Source of the DNA: Spisula solida
Lineage: Eukaryota > Mollusca > Bivalvia > Venerida > Mactridae
Length of the DNA: 64,000 nucleotides
Assembly: GCA_947247005.1 (NCBI GenBank)
Contig: OX365948.1
Span: 11,583,455 to 11,647,454 of the forward strand
Direction: 5' to 3'
The position numbers were made by a program, and so were the translations under genes. The notes under the pieces are model-generated. The model did not search any database. It had not been told where the DNA came from and saw nothing but the letters and a program-made list of their open reading frames with translations. Shown here piece after piece: positions 47,643 through 62,600 of this stretch. The first letter of the stretch is position 1. Every line of letters starts with the position of its first letter.

Positions 47643-50600
47643 CTGAAAGTAAGTAAGACAAATTTTTAACGCATTATGAAAGTAAGAAAAGTAAGTAAGA
47701 CAAATTTTTAACGCATTATAATTTATAGGGCATCGCAAATAGTTTTTTGCGGTCTCTAATAATCGCTATTACATAATAAACAGTAAGACTGGCTTAATCT
47801 TATTCGGCTCTTAGGAATTGTGTTATATTCAATAAATATGTTTTATAATAATAATAATAAAGACTTTATTTTACGAGGAAACTCATTTGACAATTAAATT
47901 TATTTAAAAAGTATTCTCCAGACTGATCTGATTTTATAGCTTATATATACATGTATAGTACATATATTTGACGTAGTCATTGACTGACTGTTTAAGATAA
48001 TTTTGTCCGCATACTGTTAGGCTGAAATGGTTCAGGTGTATGTTAGAACATGATTGTAGTATAAGTCTCTTTATACCTCTCTGACATCGGACACCCTGGT
48101 AACCACGTGGACAGGAACATTTGTATGGAGCACTACATTTACCACCATTCAAACATGGAAGGATACAAATTGCTGAAAAACAGAAAGGATGAAATTTACC
48201 TTGTGTTCTAAATCATTAAACATATCGCGGAAAAAGCACTTCCAATGAATGTAAAAAGAGAAACAGATTCGGTACAAGCATCATCGTTGTGTTTTATGTC
48301 GATTTTCATTTTCTTTTCAGTCGTATTGGCCTATCTTTGTACATAACCGGGTTACCTTCCAGAGGTAACCGATAACTTCTCCATACCCCAAGAACGTGAT
48401 CGTTATCAATGTCCAGGAATCGAACACTGGCCCCGATCTCCAGAGCATCTCAAGAAAAAAAATCTCAACTGAAATTGAGATTTTGTTAAAATCGTAGTAA
48501 AACTTTAAGATCAATCTGAAGTTAAAGCTCTCTTTAAATTGTAGGCCTACTGTAATACACTCAGAATACTGTTTCTGTTTGGTGATGCCAATGTTGAGTC
48601 CGGCTTCCTGTGGAAATTGACTTAAAGAGACATAACAATATTTGAGATGAGAATTAGCTCAAATTGAGATGCTACATGATATCGGAGCCTGACCATCCAT
48701 GATCTACTAACAGCGCCAGAAATAGCTACAATTACTCGTATACAGCGTGGTATAGTATATTCAATTGCTGATACTCTGCTCATATTACATGATGAACCAA
48801 ACACTACAATGAAACTATAATGTGGACATGTCCTGTGGAGAATGACACGTTAGCCGGAGTATGTCCATATCGTACTGTGTACTCACCTTTCTGACAAACT
48901 GATCCTCCGTATCCTGTGGGACATTTACATCTGTTCAACCCAAGACAAATACCACCATTCTGACACGGTCTTTTACACGTCACTGAAACAATATGACATT
49001 GAAATATTGTCCGGTCATATACAAGGATCCTCCGTAAAGTTCGTGGACACCCACCCCTAAAATATTTCCTTCAGAACAGTTGTGAATAATAAAAACAATT
49101 ATATTATTACAAACAATCATTAAACAGTGTGTGCATTTTTGCCATGTACTGAAATGCACAGAAAATGACGACCTAACTTTAAACTGAATTTTCTCAATTT
49201 CATGTTAATATCCTTTTCAGATCGCGACTCATTTATAAAACATACATATCGGTGAGGATGGACACTGTTTTTTTAATAATATGACCCATTTCGACTAAAG
49301 TTATTACATTAACAGTATCAACGTGTATACGTAGTGAATAATTATTATATGTACTGCGGGAATTGCTCATGGATAATAATGAGGAACATGTATTATTATA
49401 GACATTAGCGAGGTTGCGAAAGACAACGTGCAACTTGTACGTGTACATGATAACCTTTTGGGGTATTTCGTCATACAGGTATGTGTACAGTTTCTACAAG
49501 TGACGGACGTGTGATAGACGAAACATACTGTGTACTATGTCACACAGGTATACGTATACCTAAGATTTCATCGTCCATAGTCTCATTAAGCTTATGTAAA
49601 ATCTCATTATCGATTCACGAAAAAATCATGTAACAACTGTCCAGAGATTTTACACGCACACGTCGTTTTTAATTGCAACGTGTACGTATACATGTACAGG
49701 AAGCTACACGTACAAGTTGCCGCACAGGTTCGCATCGCAACCTCTCTATTATTCTCAACTAACATACATGTATGTATATATTTATTATCACAGGATAACA
49801 AAATACATGGAAATTCCAAGAAAACCAGATATTCATGATAGCGAAGCATACTTTGGCACAAATGGATACACCCTGTTTTGTAACTGTCGCCTCGACCCTA
49901 CCGATCCCACTTCCAGTCCCAAGCTACCTACACAGAAAGTTTAACCATGCTATCTCATTCCGACCAGGAGTTATAGAGTCGAAACGTTTTTTTTTCTATT
50001 TTTTAACACTGACATTGACCCGTCGGTCTCCACTTTCAATCCCAAGCGGTTATCATATAAGCTACATACATAGTATATCTCATCATGATATCTCATGCCT
50101 AACTGAAGTTATCAATCGAAACCCAATTGACAATATTTTTTTTCTTACTCTACTCGTCACTCTTTGACGAAAAAGGTCCGAATCCCTTCAATTACCCCCA
50201 TTTATCCAATTTTCGTAGTCAAGTATATTTATTTATAGTTTGTTTGCTTTGTTTTTTTGTACAAGTACTTGTATATATAATACGCAATTTTGTAAGGTTT
50301 GTGGGGGATGATTCTCCGACCCCATAAAACCATTGAAGGGGAGGAATAAATTGGGTTACCCTTCTGGGGACCGAAAAAGGAAACCAATTGTGGATGACCG
50401 CCCGCCTGTCCGTCCACCCGCCGAATTCGCCAATCTAATAACCAGTTTTTTTCCGTTGGAAAATTTGGTTAAAAATGTATACAACTTATATCGTATATAT
50501 ACAAGCTATCTATCTATAACCAGTCATACAGTTACCTCCACAAGCCACGTCTCCATCCCAGTTACCGTTAGACAAACATGTGATTACTGGAGGAGATCTA

Positions 50601-53600
50601 GCAGGGGCCACACCAGCCCTACATCGGAAATTGATCTTGTCTCCATAAAAATATGACCCTCCGTGTATACGTACAACATTAACAAAGTCTCTCAACCTGG
50701 GCTTGCCACAAAATACCCCTGAAATTAATAGTATGTAACACTCTAATAGCATGGCGAAACATATTCACATTTTTTAATATTAAGAAGCTTGCAAAGTTCT
50801 GTAAATTGATCTGTTTTCATGGGTTGCTGTTATGGTCCTAGCTTTTAAGCAATTACCAAGATTAATTGAAAGGAGCTTTATGATAGGTTTGGTTTTGAAC
50901 TTATTTACTGCATTCAAATAAGGTGCAACATATTAACAAATTGGTATAATAGTCACTTTAATTTTGTAAAAAAAAATAACTATGATACACAAATACTAGA
51001 CAAGCAATAATGACGTCTTAGGACAAGATTGCACAAGATGTATAAAGCAAACAGTAATCTAATATAACTTTAACAATACATGCATATGAATATGTTTACT
51101 GGAGCATTTTCCTGAAGGGTTGGTCCAAGTTCCATCCTCCTGACACGTGCTTGACATATCTCCTTGTGCAGTATAGCCAGTATCGCAATGTAGAGTATCT
51201 ACCCATCCAGAAGATGCCCAATCAGAGAGAGGTCGTGTGTGAGCGATTCCGGTGTCAGGCTTGCATATCAATGTACCTGGTGATCACATAAACATGAATG
51301 ATTATTATACAATGATGACACCAATGTATCAATCAGTATACATGTACCAAATTGTAACCATAGTATCCACAATATGTGTGTAAAATTGAAAGCGTTGCAT
51401 CATGCCTCGCTACACTAGCCAACATTTCTTATACATTGTAGATTTCCCACCAATGCTTTAATCCAGTTTTTGTTGCAGTAAAAACACACTTATGTTCTTA
51501 GTTTCTTATATCCCCACATGTGGTACATGGCCTCAAACGCAACAATAGTACACAGTTAACATAATACCTGTAGTTTCCATACAGTACATGCAATGATACA
51601 ATGCACAGCTGTTGTACACAACATCACAGAAGTTCGAGCATTTCGTTTTGATTAATTTTCTAAAACGACGAAAACCCCATTGTACGAGAGAAGAGAAACC
51701 AGCCTCCTTAAATGTAAATGATAGAGGCCAAGCAAGGAAAATTAGAACCGTTTTCGGCCTAGGCGTCACAATCGTGAAAGCTCGACTATTAGTATTTCCG
51801 TTTTTCTCCGGTAATGTACGAAGGTCGAGGTGATCAGAATGCTCTAGGTGTCAGTGACTGCATTTATATACATGCGTCTTGTCAATCAAATGATAGTTTA
51901 TTATGTTAGCAAGTTCAACAAATCTACCAGTAATAAGATTAATTACCAAACGCAGGACGACAGACTGGTGGTGATGAACTCCACAGCCCACTCTCAAGAC
52001 AACGTAATTCAGCTTCTCCACGAATGTCATATCCCTCGTTACAGCCAAGTTCAACACTATCACCATAGTAATACTGTGATTTTAACTGTCCATTTAATGT
52101 CAAACCATAAGTGGGTTGGATCAGAGGTTTACACGGAACTCCTGAAAATGTGCACATTTTGTAGTTCAATTATTAAAGATAAAATGACATTTATTTACGA
52201 ACTGTTTTATTCGACATTCCGTTAGGGGCCATCGTCTTCGAGTGTGTTTTTGTGAACACTCTTTTTCGTCATCGTTCATATTTTAATTTTCGTGCATCGT
52301 GTTACAGATATACACATTCAAAGGCGATGTCTCTTCATGGAATTCCGTAGTTTATTTGTGTTGTCTGATTAAGGTATACACTGTATTGTGTACAGTGTGG
52401 ATACTTTGGCTTGTTCCTGACCTTTATGCATGAATATATAACATTGTGCAAGGTTCTTGCGTTGAATATATAAATTTCGGCAAACAAATCAGACAATATC
52501 GCTGGCTTAGAATGAGAAGGTCCTAAGTCTGAACACTACTCGTTACTTATGAAAAAGCAGCTTTTTCAACTTCATAAAAATAGGCTCATAAAAGCGCCTT
52601 GTGATGCAGATTACAAATATGTATGGGGTTGGTCTTGGGTTGCACTCATTCTAAGCCAGCGATATGTATTAAGATTTGTGTTTGAATTACGTATCGAGCG
52701 TCTTCGTGATACTCCCCGCTTATGAAAACACATAACCGTGGTTATAAACAACTGTTATATTATGCCAATATAAGGTCGAGGATCGAGTAAAAGTCTTTCT
52801 GCTATATATATATACTAGACTGAAAACGTAATCGAATATAGGTGTAGTCAAATAATAAAACTAAGGACTTGCTGTTGCTTGTGTTAAACTGTACAGTGTA
52901 CTCGATGCATTCATGTGATGTTTTATTTGAACTCTGGTCGATATATAGTTAATTACAACAGACAACAGTGAATTAATTGGTCGAGCGTTGCTTATTTACA
53001 ATGGTAGCTTTTGTAAGGTCATACGAGTATTAAACAGTTCATATACATGTATAATAATTATTTTTAATTATAATTTAATATTATATATACATGTACATAA
53101 ATGGATATGTTGAGGACACAGCAATATTTCTGATACTGGTAAAGATAACAATGCACATACTGTCACAATGAGGTGGCTCTGCTGACCATGATCCCGTCTT
53201 TGTGCACTCCATGGTTGATACGCCCTTCAGTAGATATCCATTCTCACACCGGTAATCAACAACTCCACCAAAATAATAACTATATTTGGTAAAAATAGGA
53301 ACGATAACAATTTAATAAATAATCAAGAAGTGACTTGATTAACCAACCATTTATAAAATTGGTAGCAAGTAATACTATTGCGTATTCAAGACAGACGACA
53401 AAAGACTTTTACTGGCATTCAAAAACATAATTTAAAATCAGAAAAAGTCCATGCTTTTTAAAAGTAGAATGGATTAGTTTCAGCAATCAAAAAGTTGAAT
53501 GCCCTAGCTGAATGACCCAGTCAGTTTTGCTTGGCGTAATGTTATCCGTATAAATTGTCGCTTCGTGGTTTATTCCATAAGCATCCATTTGTTCAGACAA

Positions 53601-56600
53601 AAACGAGAAGTTACAAGGGTACAAAATAAGAACTACCTTTTTATAGTCATGAACAGGCTTCTCTGAAAAAGATCATATTTAACCCATACCGAATTCGTTA
53701 AATTATATGTAACGGAGTGTCCGTATGCAGGATACGTTGTGATCGTGTATAATAACTGCACATTTAAATGCTTGTTAGATATAATAAGGTATGTACATAT
53801 TTATAAAATTAGCTTACTTGTCACCAATGGTTATCATGTGATCAGCGCCACGCCCACGTGGAGGATCACCACAATATCCAGGTTCACATGCCGGTAACAC
53901 TCCCTCCCATGTTCCGTCTGTCCCACACGTCATTTCAGCACGTCCCTTTAACGAATACCCATCATCACACTGGTAATGCACAGTCGATTCATATAAGGTG
54001 TCTGAAAAGCTTTCTATCCCAAACTTAATTTTCGGGGGATTTCCACAGTCTTTACGCTCACATCCTGGTAATTCACCATTATATTCCCATTGAAGGTTCT
54101 TGTTACATTTGGCGGTTGCTGCTCCGAGTAAAGAAAATCCATCATTACACACGTAGGTTAAAATGCTCCCGATAGCAGCGTTATTTGTTATAGTAGTCGA
54201 CGCATGTGGTGGAACAGCTGGTGTGCCGCACGTTTGTAAGTCACAAGTAGGTCTTGCACCATTCCAGGCCCCATCATGTCCACAATTAAGAGTTGGTGTG
54301 CCAGATATAGCATAACCCTCCACACACACGTAAGTTATTGTCGACTTGTAAACATGTTTATTGCCGATGTAATATGCATTTTGAATTTCTGGTGGTGGTC
54401 CGCAAGACATTGGGTCACATCTAGGTGATGCGCCAGACCACACACCGGTTGCTAAGCAAGTTCTTGTCTTCCTCCCAATTAGATTGAAACCGGTTTGACA
54501 CTCATATGTGATCGTAGTATTGAAAGTTGTCCGCTGACTTCCTTGAGTTACCGAATTTGATACCTCCGGAGGTTCACCACAGTCTATAAGTTCACAACTC
54601 GGCGGGGTTCCGGCCCAGTTTCCATTCTCATCACAACGTATCGTTGCTATTCCTTTAATTCGGTAACCCAGGTAACATAGGTACTGTGCCTCTCCTTGGT
54701 AAGTGTAAGATGCTACAGCCACCTTACTGTTTGGAGGCTCAGCTGGTTCACCGCATTGTATCAGAGAACATGTAGGAATTGTTCCAACCCACTCTTCATT
54801 GTCGGAACATGTCAATGTTGAATCCCCAGCTGTTATTTTGTAACCAACATCACAAATATATCTTGCTTTAGAATTGTGTAAGTACTGGGTCAGTGTATTA
54901 AATGGTAATGCGTTCTTCACATTTGGTGGTTGTTTACATGTAATCAGTCTACAGAATGGATCGGCACCACTCCAATAGCCACCCGATTCACAAATTCTCC
55001 TACCAGAACCATGCAGCTTATAACCTTCATTACATCTTTGAATGACAACCGATCCTACAGAGGAGTCCTTAGAATCGAACAAACCGTTACTTAGTGCTGG
55101 CAGGTCTGGGCATCCTCGTTCTTTACAAATTGGTTCAACTTCGTAGTCCCATTGTCCGTTTGCATTGCAACGTATTTGGGTTTTCCCTATAATGTCATAA
55201 CCTTCATCACAAATAATGTCAATGATATTTCCAAACTGGTTTCCGAGGCCTAAGACTTGGGCGTAAGGAATAGTAGGAAATTGGGGACAGGTTACTATCT
55301 GACATTCAAAGTTCGATTCAGACCACCGCCCGGATGCCTCACAGCGCTGTATATTTTCACCACTACCAATATATCCATCTTCACAGGTAAGAGCAGCTTC
55401 AGCTTCAAACGTTCCATCAGTTTCATCATCGGGAAGACTGTACTTTGCATTGCGAGGTAAAGGTGGGGGTCCGCATGTTTTCCTGATACATGTTGGATCT
55501 GCTCCGCTCCATGCTCCTACAGATAAACATCGCCGTCTGGCTTCACCGTGCAAATCAAAACCATTGTCACAAGTATAAGCTACAACATCACCATAATAAA
55601 ACTCATTGCCTTGAAAACTGCCATGAGCTAATGGAGGTGGTAGTTCGCATTTGACCTTTCGACAATATGGTTCAGAACCTGACCACTGTAAGCTACCCAG
55701 ACAAAATCGGATATTAACACCAACTATTTCATACCCTTCATTACATTGATAGGTAAGACTGCTGCCTTGTCCAAAACCTGTAGGCTGGGTTCTCCCATTT
55801 TCGAAACGACCAGGCCTTGGACATTCATTCCTCCTGCAGACTGGTTCTGCTCCAGACCATTCACCAGATTGGGTACACGTTCTGACAGTAGGACCATCCA
55901 GAATATACCCGTCATTGCATTTGTACTCTAACTTACTACCATATGTGTATATAAATCCAGTGACCCTGACGTTGACATTGGGTTCAGGGACGGGACAGGT
56001 AATTAATTCACAGTTCAGGGCTGCGCCTGACCAGGAACTATCAGCCATACATGTTCTTTCCATATCACCTCCAACTACTTTGTAACCTTCATCACATTGG
56101 TAGGTTATACTATCACCAAACGATTGATCATCTCCTATAATTTGTGAGTTTGCCAGTGCAAATGGTGGAAAGCAAACCTTCTTTTTACAGAATGGAACAT
56201 TTCCACTCCATGTCCTATCCTGCAAGCAATCTATTCTTCGATCACCTTGTAGCAAATACCCTGTGTTGCATTCAAACAAAATAGAAGAACCGAACACCAA
56301 CGCATCAAATGTCATTTTTCCATTTTCAAAACGGTTGGTAGTAACATCCGGGCATCCTACTGGTTCACATGTTGGAGCACTTAAACTCCACTGATCATTG
56401 CTTTGACACGTTCGTCTACTAGGCCCTTTCAATGTATAACCATTAATACATCTGTATGTAGCAGATATGCCTCTTCGGAGTACTTGGCCATTTACTGGAG
56501 GAGATAATGCCGGACATTTAAATTTGATACACAGTGTTTGTTGGCCGCTCCATGTACCATTAGCTTGACATGTGTGTGTTGCAGCACCCTCTAGTCTATA

Positions 56601-59600
56601 GCCAGGACGACATGTAACAGTATGTGTGGTTCCATATTCTGTCTGAAAACCTACATAAAGAACATAAATGTAAGACATAAGAATGTATATTTGAAGAAGT
56701 TGTCGTTTCGTTGTGGAAGGGTAATGTAGTGCTGTATAGGATACAGTCGAGAACAACTGGTTAGGTGAATTGACCACCGTGCAGGACAAAACACTGTAGA
56801 GAAACGGTGTTAAACCCGACCAAACAAACAATAATTTATATTGTTTGGCACGTACTAGTATGTAATCAGCAACTAAACCTAAGGTATCAGCATTCAATTA
56901 GAATAATAATTGTAATTCAGACATAAACATTGTAATTATATAATTATCATCTTACAAATAAATAAAAATGTTCTTGGAAAACAAACGAGTTTTTATACAA
57001 CATTATTATTTGATAGTTACTGTCACATGCTAAGGTCTGTTGAAATAGATTGTAAAATCGATATTGTATTTTAACTCCCAAAATCGTATTACATAACACT
57101 AAATATCACCAAATACCTGAAACGAATCCATTACGGATATCAAGTCTGGGACATTCGACTGCGATACATGTTGGTATGGGGTTGTCCCACCGTCCTGATG
57201 CGAGGCATTGTCGTGTATCAACTCCATCTACTAGAGAATACCCTGGATCACATTCGTATCGTATCACGGCTCCAAAACTAAACTCATGGCCTATCATACG
57301 CCCATTGGAAATGATGTCTGACGGTTTGTCACATAATGTAATCTTACATACCGGTGCGGCATCACTCCATTGCTTTTCTTTGTTACATGTTCGCGTAATA
57401 TATCCTTCAATTATATATCCTACATCGCATTCATACGATGCTGTTGCCTGAAATAGTGTATCCTCGAAGTCCACTCGTCCATTTGCAATGCTGCCAGGGT
57501 CGCCACAATCTATCGGCTTGCACAATGATTCTGTACCAGACAGTGTAAGATTAGCAAGACAACGACGTACTTCAAGGCCGAGTAGTTCATATCCCTCATT
57601 ACATTCATAACGTAACACTGAACCAACATTGAGATCCTTGTACTTCATTTTACCATTTAGTATAAACTCAGGCGCTACACATTCCATAGCCTGACAAACT
57701 GGGGGTTCATCAGACCAGGTACCGTCAGCTTCACATTTTAAGATATCTTTACCTTGTATTCCATAGCCTGGATTGCAGATATACTTTACAAAACTATTGA
57801 ACTCTATATTTATACTCGACAATACTGTATTTCCATACTGAATGGGTAATGGCTTGTGGCAAGTGACAAGTAAACACTCAGGATTATTGGCTTCCCATTT
57901 ACCAGTTTTCAAACATTCAATTTCTCCTGAAGGATTTAAACTATTTTGTGAAATTTGGTATCCGGGATTACATATATATCTTATCCGATTACCGACGTCG
58001 AACAGTTCTAGATTTAGTGGATTTTCATAATAGGCATTGTCCACAGACACAGGGCTTGGACATTGTATGTTTATACACAGAGGTGGGGAACTTGACCATT
58101 GTTTATTTCCAAGACAAGTTAATGTATCATCTCCATCTAACGAATAACCATTTTCACATTTGTAAACTACTGAATCTTCGAAGTAGAATGAACTCCCCTC
58201 ATAGTATCCATTGCTGATGGATTCTGGAACACCGCATTCGACTTTCTGACATATCGGAGCACCATTCTGCCACTTTCCTGTTTCCCGACAAACACTTTTC
58301 TCAGAACCGATAAGTTCATAACCATAATCACAGACATACCGGATCTCATTGTTCAACGTAAAATCTCGACCTACGTATGAACCATGTTCTGGGGCGACTG
58401 GTTTTCCGCATGTCCTAGGCTTGCAAGCGGGCGCCTTTCCGGTCCAAGAGGAATTTTCCAAACATTCTCGAAGAGCTACACCAACAATCTTGTATCCAAG
58501 ATCGCATGTATACGTTACAGTGGCTTTGTAAGTAAAACTATCCCCATTCAATGTTCCATGTAGAATATCGTCTGGTCTTCCACATCTTACTGGTATACAG
58601 TCAGGCGCACCCGGACTCCATTCGCCTGTTTCATAACATTCTAAAATGTTCGTATGGGAAGGTCCATAACCTGTGTTGCATGTGTACCGTACTTGGTCAA
58701 GGAAACTAGGTCCACTTTTCTCGTACTGGCCATTGGCGATTTGGCTAGGCTCTGGACATGTCACAACAACACATTCTGGTATATTAGCTTCCCATTGCCC
58801 TGAAGGAAGGCAGGCAATTTGACCAAGTGGATTAATACTGTTGACTGAGAAGTGGTATCCAAAATCACATGCATATTGAGCCACATATGCTACTGCAAAC
58901 TCTTTTTGATTGTCAGAGTTTACAAAGTATCCTGATGTTATATCAGGTGGCGATTTGCATGTCTGTTGATCACACGTTGGAATACTTCTGTCCCATGTTC
59001 CATCTCTCTGACAATACACGCTACTGTGAGACGTATAAAAGTTGTTCCCTGGTGTACATTCGAAGAAGGCATCATCACCGGGACTATATTTATTGTCAGC
59101 AGTAGGATTTGTCAGTATTGTGTTTTCTGATATCAAAGGTACGGTGCACTTAATTTCTGTAAGTATAAAATTTAAACAATAGAAATAAAGATTATACATA
59201 ATTATATTACCTTTACCATACATCAGTTTGATTTCTGTTCAATATTTCAAAAACACAATTGAAGTAATATGTATATTTGTAATTTGTTTAAGCGTATTAA
59301 ACTTTATGTATCGCTTGTAAAACGTGTATGGCTTTTTCTTAGATTCTAAAAGGTATTCGCACCAATATTTAGGATAATGAAGTACACTCTAGCTAAAGGC
59401 CAAAGTTGTAGCAAGGCGTTCTCAATGCTCGGGAACTGGTCTGTTTAAATGTATTTAATGACTTACGTTCACACTTCGGTTCAGCTTCTTCCCAAAATCC
59501 AAACGCACCACAGTATCGGGTCGGGGAACCCACTAAGGTATAACCGATCTGACAATGATACCGGATTCGATTGTCAAAGGTGTATCTGTCACCTTCTATC

Positions 59601-62600
59601 CAGCCATTTTGGATTTGATCTGGAATGCTACACTGAATGCCTGTGGAAGATTAAACATTAAATCATATAATTAACAAATAACCGCTTGGATTTCTAAAAG
59701 CAAAATACCGGCTCTGGATACTGAACATACGTATTTGACTCATATAAAATATTAAATAGGACAATATGCATAATATTACGATTATTATGTCCATAGTGGT
59801 ATGTAACGAACAGTATAATTACCATTGCCAGGAGGGCAACAGTTTTGACTGTTACACCCCTGGATGAACTGTTACCTGCGCACTACGATGCGCAATATAA
59901 ATTCCTGCAAAAACACCCTGCTAGATCTATAGCGTATTTTTAATATAACTCTTGAACAATGTTTTGTCCCTTTTTGCTTTATTACATGCCGATTTTATTT
60001 GTTTGATAATAAAATCATGGTGATAATGACAGTCTTGAATTTATAACAAAAAATATCCGCTATTAGTATGACAAAATGTCTTAGAAATATCTTTTTTGTT
60101 TGTTGTATAAGTCGAACTTTACTGTAGTTATATAGAGTATTAGGTAATAAAACAGTTATTTCATGTCTGTTTTGGGTTAACAGTCAAAACTATTGCCCCT
60201 CGGTATCGGGGAAGACATTTTGAACTGTTGCCCTCGGCCTACGGCCTCGTGCAACAGTTCAAACGTCTTCCCCGATACCTCGGGACAATAGTTTTGACTG
60301 TTAACCAAACAGACATGAAATAAGTGTATATTAATGATTATGCAATGCAATCGTATGTTTTTATTCATTATTGATTACTTTCGTAATACCCTTATGATAC
60401 TGTGCATAAAACTTCCATTTTAGTTTGATAAGCTTAAGCCTTACGTGCGCACGTTGGTTCCTTGCCCTCCCATTCACCGTTCACCAAACACATTCTTCGT
60501 AACCTCCCTGCTGTTTGAAACCCTCGGTTACAGCTGTATGACACCCTTGATCCGGCTGTAAGTCCAGTATATGTTGCCTTTCCATAGTCAATGTCTGGAG
60601 GAACCGGACAACCTGTTGGAATAATAATAATAATAAAGACTTTATTTTACGAGGAAACTCATTTGACAATTAAATTAAATGGCAGTCTTCCATGAGATCC
60701 TCAACAATAAACAGTTAAACAAGAACACTGAACATCATTGTTAATTTTGAATGAACTACTGGTATTTATGTGTGTTTCACGAATAGACACGTCCGTTGTA
60801 CATGTACGTGTTCCAATACTGCATAAATCAGGATACATTTGAACAATTAACAAGACGGTCATGAGTGTCCTATATTGCTCATCAATAAGCTTTAATGTGC
60901 CCACTGATGATTATAATTTTACACAGCTAAGTGTACACAGTTTTGTGAGATGAAGACTAAAGCAATATTATGGAACATGTAAACTATTATACTTAGAATT
61001 GTGTCTGATGGTTTTATTACTAGACTATTTTCAAAATTAAGGTTAGCCAACCTAACCTAATTGTGCATGGGTCCTATTTATATACTTTTGAAAGAGGTGT
61101 ACCTTAAAGTAATTTCTGTACAGTTTGGTAAAATCTCAATTCAATTTTAGGCAACGTTGACAATTCCATGTTTTCTTCACCATAATAAAAAGATAACACA
61201 ATTGTACTTACCTAAGTGTTTTAATCTAAGCACAAACAAGCAAGTTCGCATCAAACTGTATTCCAGTCTAGCCTCACCATGCGTAAGCCATGCAACATCA
61301 TACCCTGGGTTCGCTTGATCGTTGTGTCATTATTTATATGCGTAATTACACATTCATTAGTACGCGCAAATTACTCAATAAGCGTTGTATCAAACTTAAG
61401 CATGCTATTATGTGGTGTCTGGTGGCATTTTGTTTGCATCTAGATCAGACACTGGCCGAAATCCGGAGTGAAGTTGGCAGTGACAGAAGTACTAATAGTA
61501 ACAATACTTGCATTGTCACTAGCTTAAATTGATAGTGCACATTATATACAGTTGCCGAGGTCCAATGCTTGTAGTACAAGCAGTATTTCTGCTATTTTCA
61601 AAAATGCTAGTATCCGTAGATACTGCTATTACTGCCAACTGCACACATGTCAGTATCCGTGTTAAGCCATACAAGCATGTGAACGTGACAGACTGGACAT
61701 CAACACTGATCAAGTTTTATTATACTATTCCAAACCAAAGTTTTCTTAAATATAATACATGTATATAATAAAACAATGCACCTTTATTTCAAAGTTCTTA
61801 AACTTTATTCAACATACTGTAACGATGACGCGCTTTCATACACGTACATAGACATATTCTTAGGCATGTATTTATGTGCAACAAGCAACTGTATACATGC
61901 TTTCAACTTCATCAACACTTCGTGGCTGTGCAAATAAGGCGCTGCTATTTTGCATTTTAAAGCTTGTTGAAAATATTGTGCAAATGCTGTTAATAAGTGA
62001 ACAAATTTGTGTGTGTCTTTTCAATTACTGGGTATATTACAAAAAAAGCACTACAATTCAAATATACAAACACTTGAATGTTATCGTCAAAGCAATTGTC
62101 ATCCACAAGCCATTGGTATACATTTTCTTCGTCGCCGTTTAAATTGTTTACCTTTACAGAACTCAATAGGCGAATCACTAACAGCTCCTTGTGGTTTCCC
62201 AGCAATATCTGACCAAGCTATGACGTCACCCATTTGTGTTGTACAATTTTGCCTTAGAGAGTCAATATCTCTCAGAGACAACTCTCGACCCCATAGATTC
62301 AATTGTGTTAGCTGACCAATGAAGGTCTCTGCACTAGAAAATCCACCTCCCAACGAATCCTGTTCTTGACCAATAACAAATTGACCGCCGCCTTAAAATA
62401 GACAAGAAATCATTATGGTAAATTCTGAGGTTCAAACGAATGTTTAACTCTGCTGAAGCCTCTTTCAAGCAAAGGCAGGATTCCAGATAAACGCTGTAAT
62501 AAACAAGCTGAAAAACATGCTTGTGAAGTAACGACACTTTAACTGAATGCGTGTTGGAAATACACGAAACAAAGAAGTATGTTAAATCCCGTGTTTTCGT

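Noticed and set aside
50380..50420. CCGCCCGCCTGTCCGTCCACC tract as a regulatory CpG element
   Set aside because: It more likely belongs to a GGACGG-type interspersed repeat on the other strand, within an intron.
55257..55931. Open frames on the plus strand within the sushi exons
   Set aside because: They are antisense shadows of the real minus-strand coding sequence.
56643..56645. Acceptor TTTTCAG for the second giant SVEP1-like exon
   Set aside because: It would break the reading phase from the previous exon; TAG at 56651-56653 restores it and the sushi sequence.
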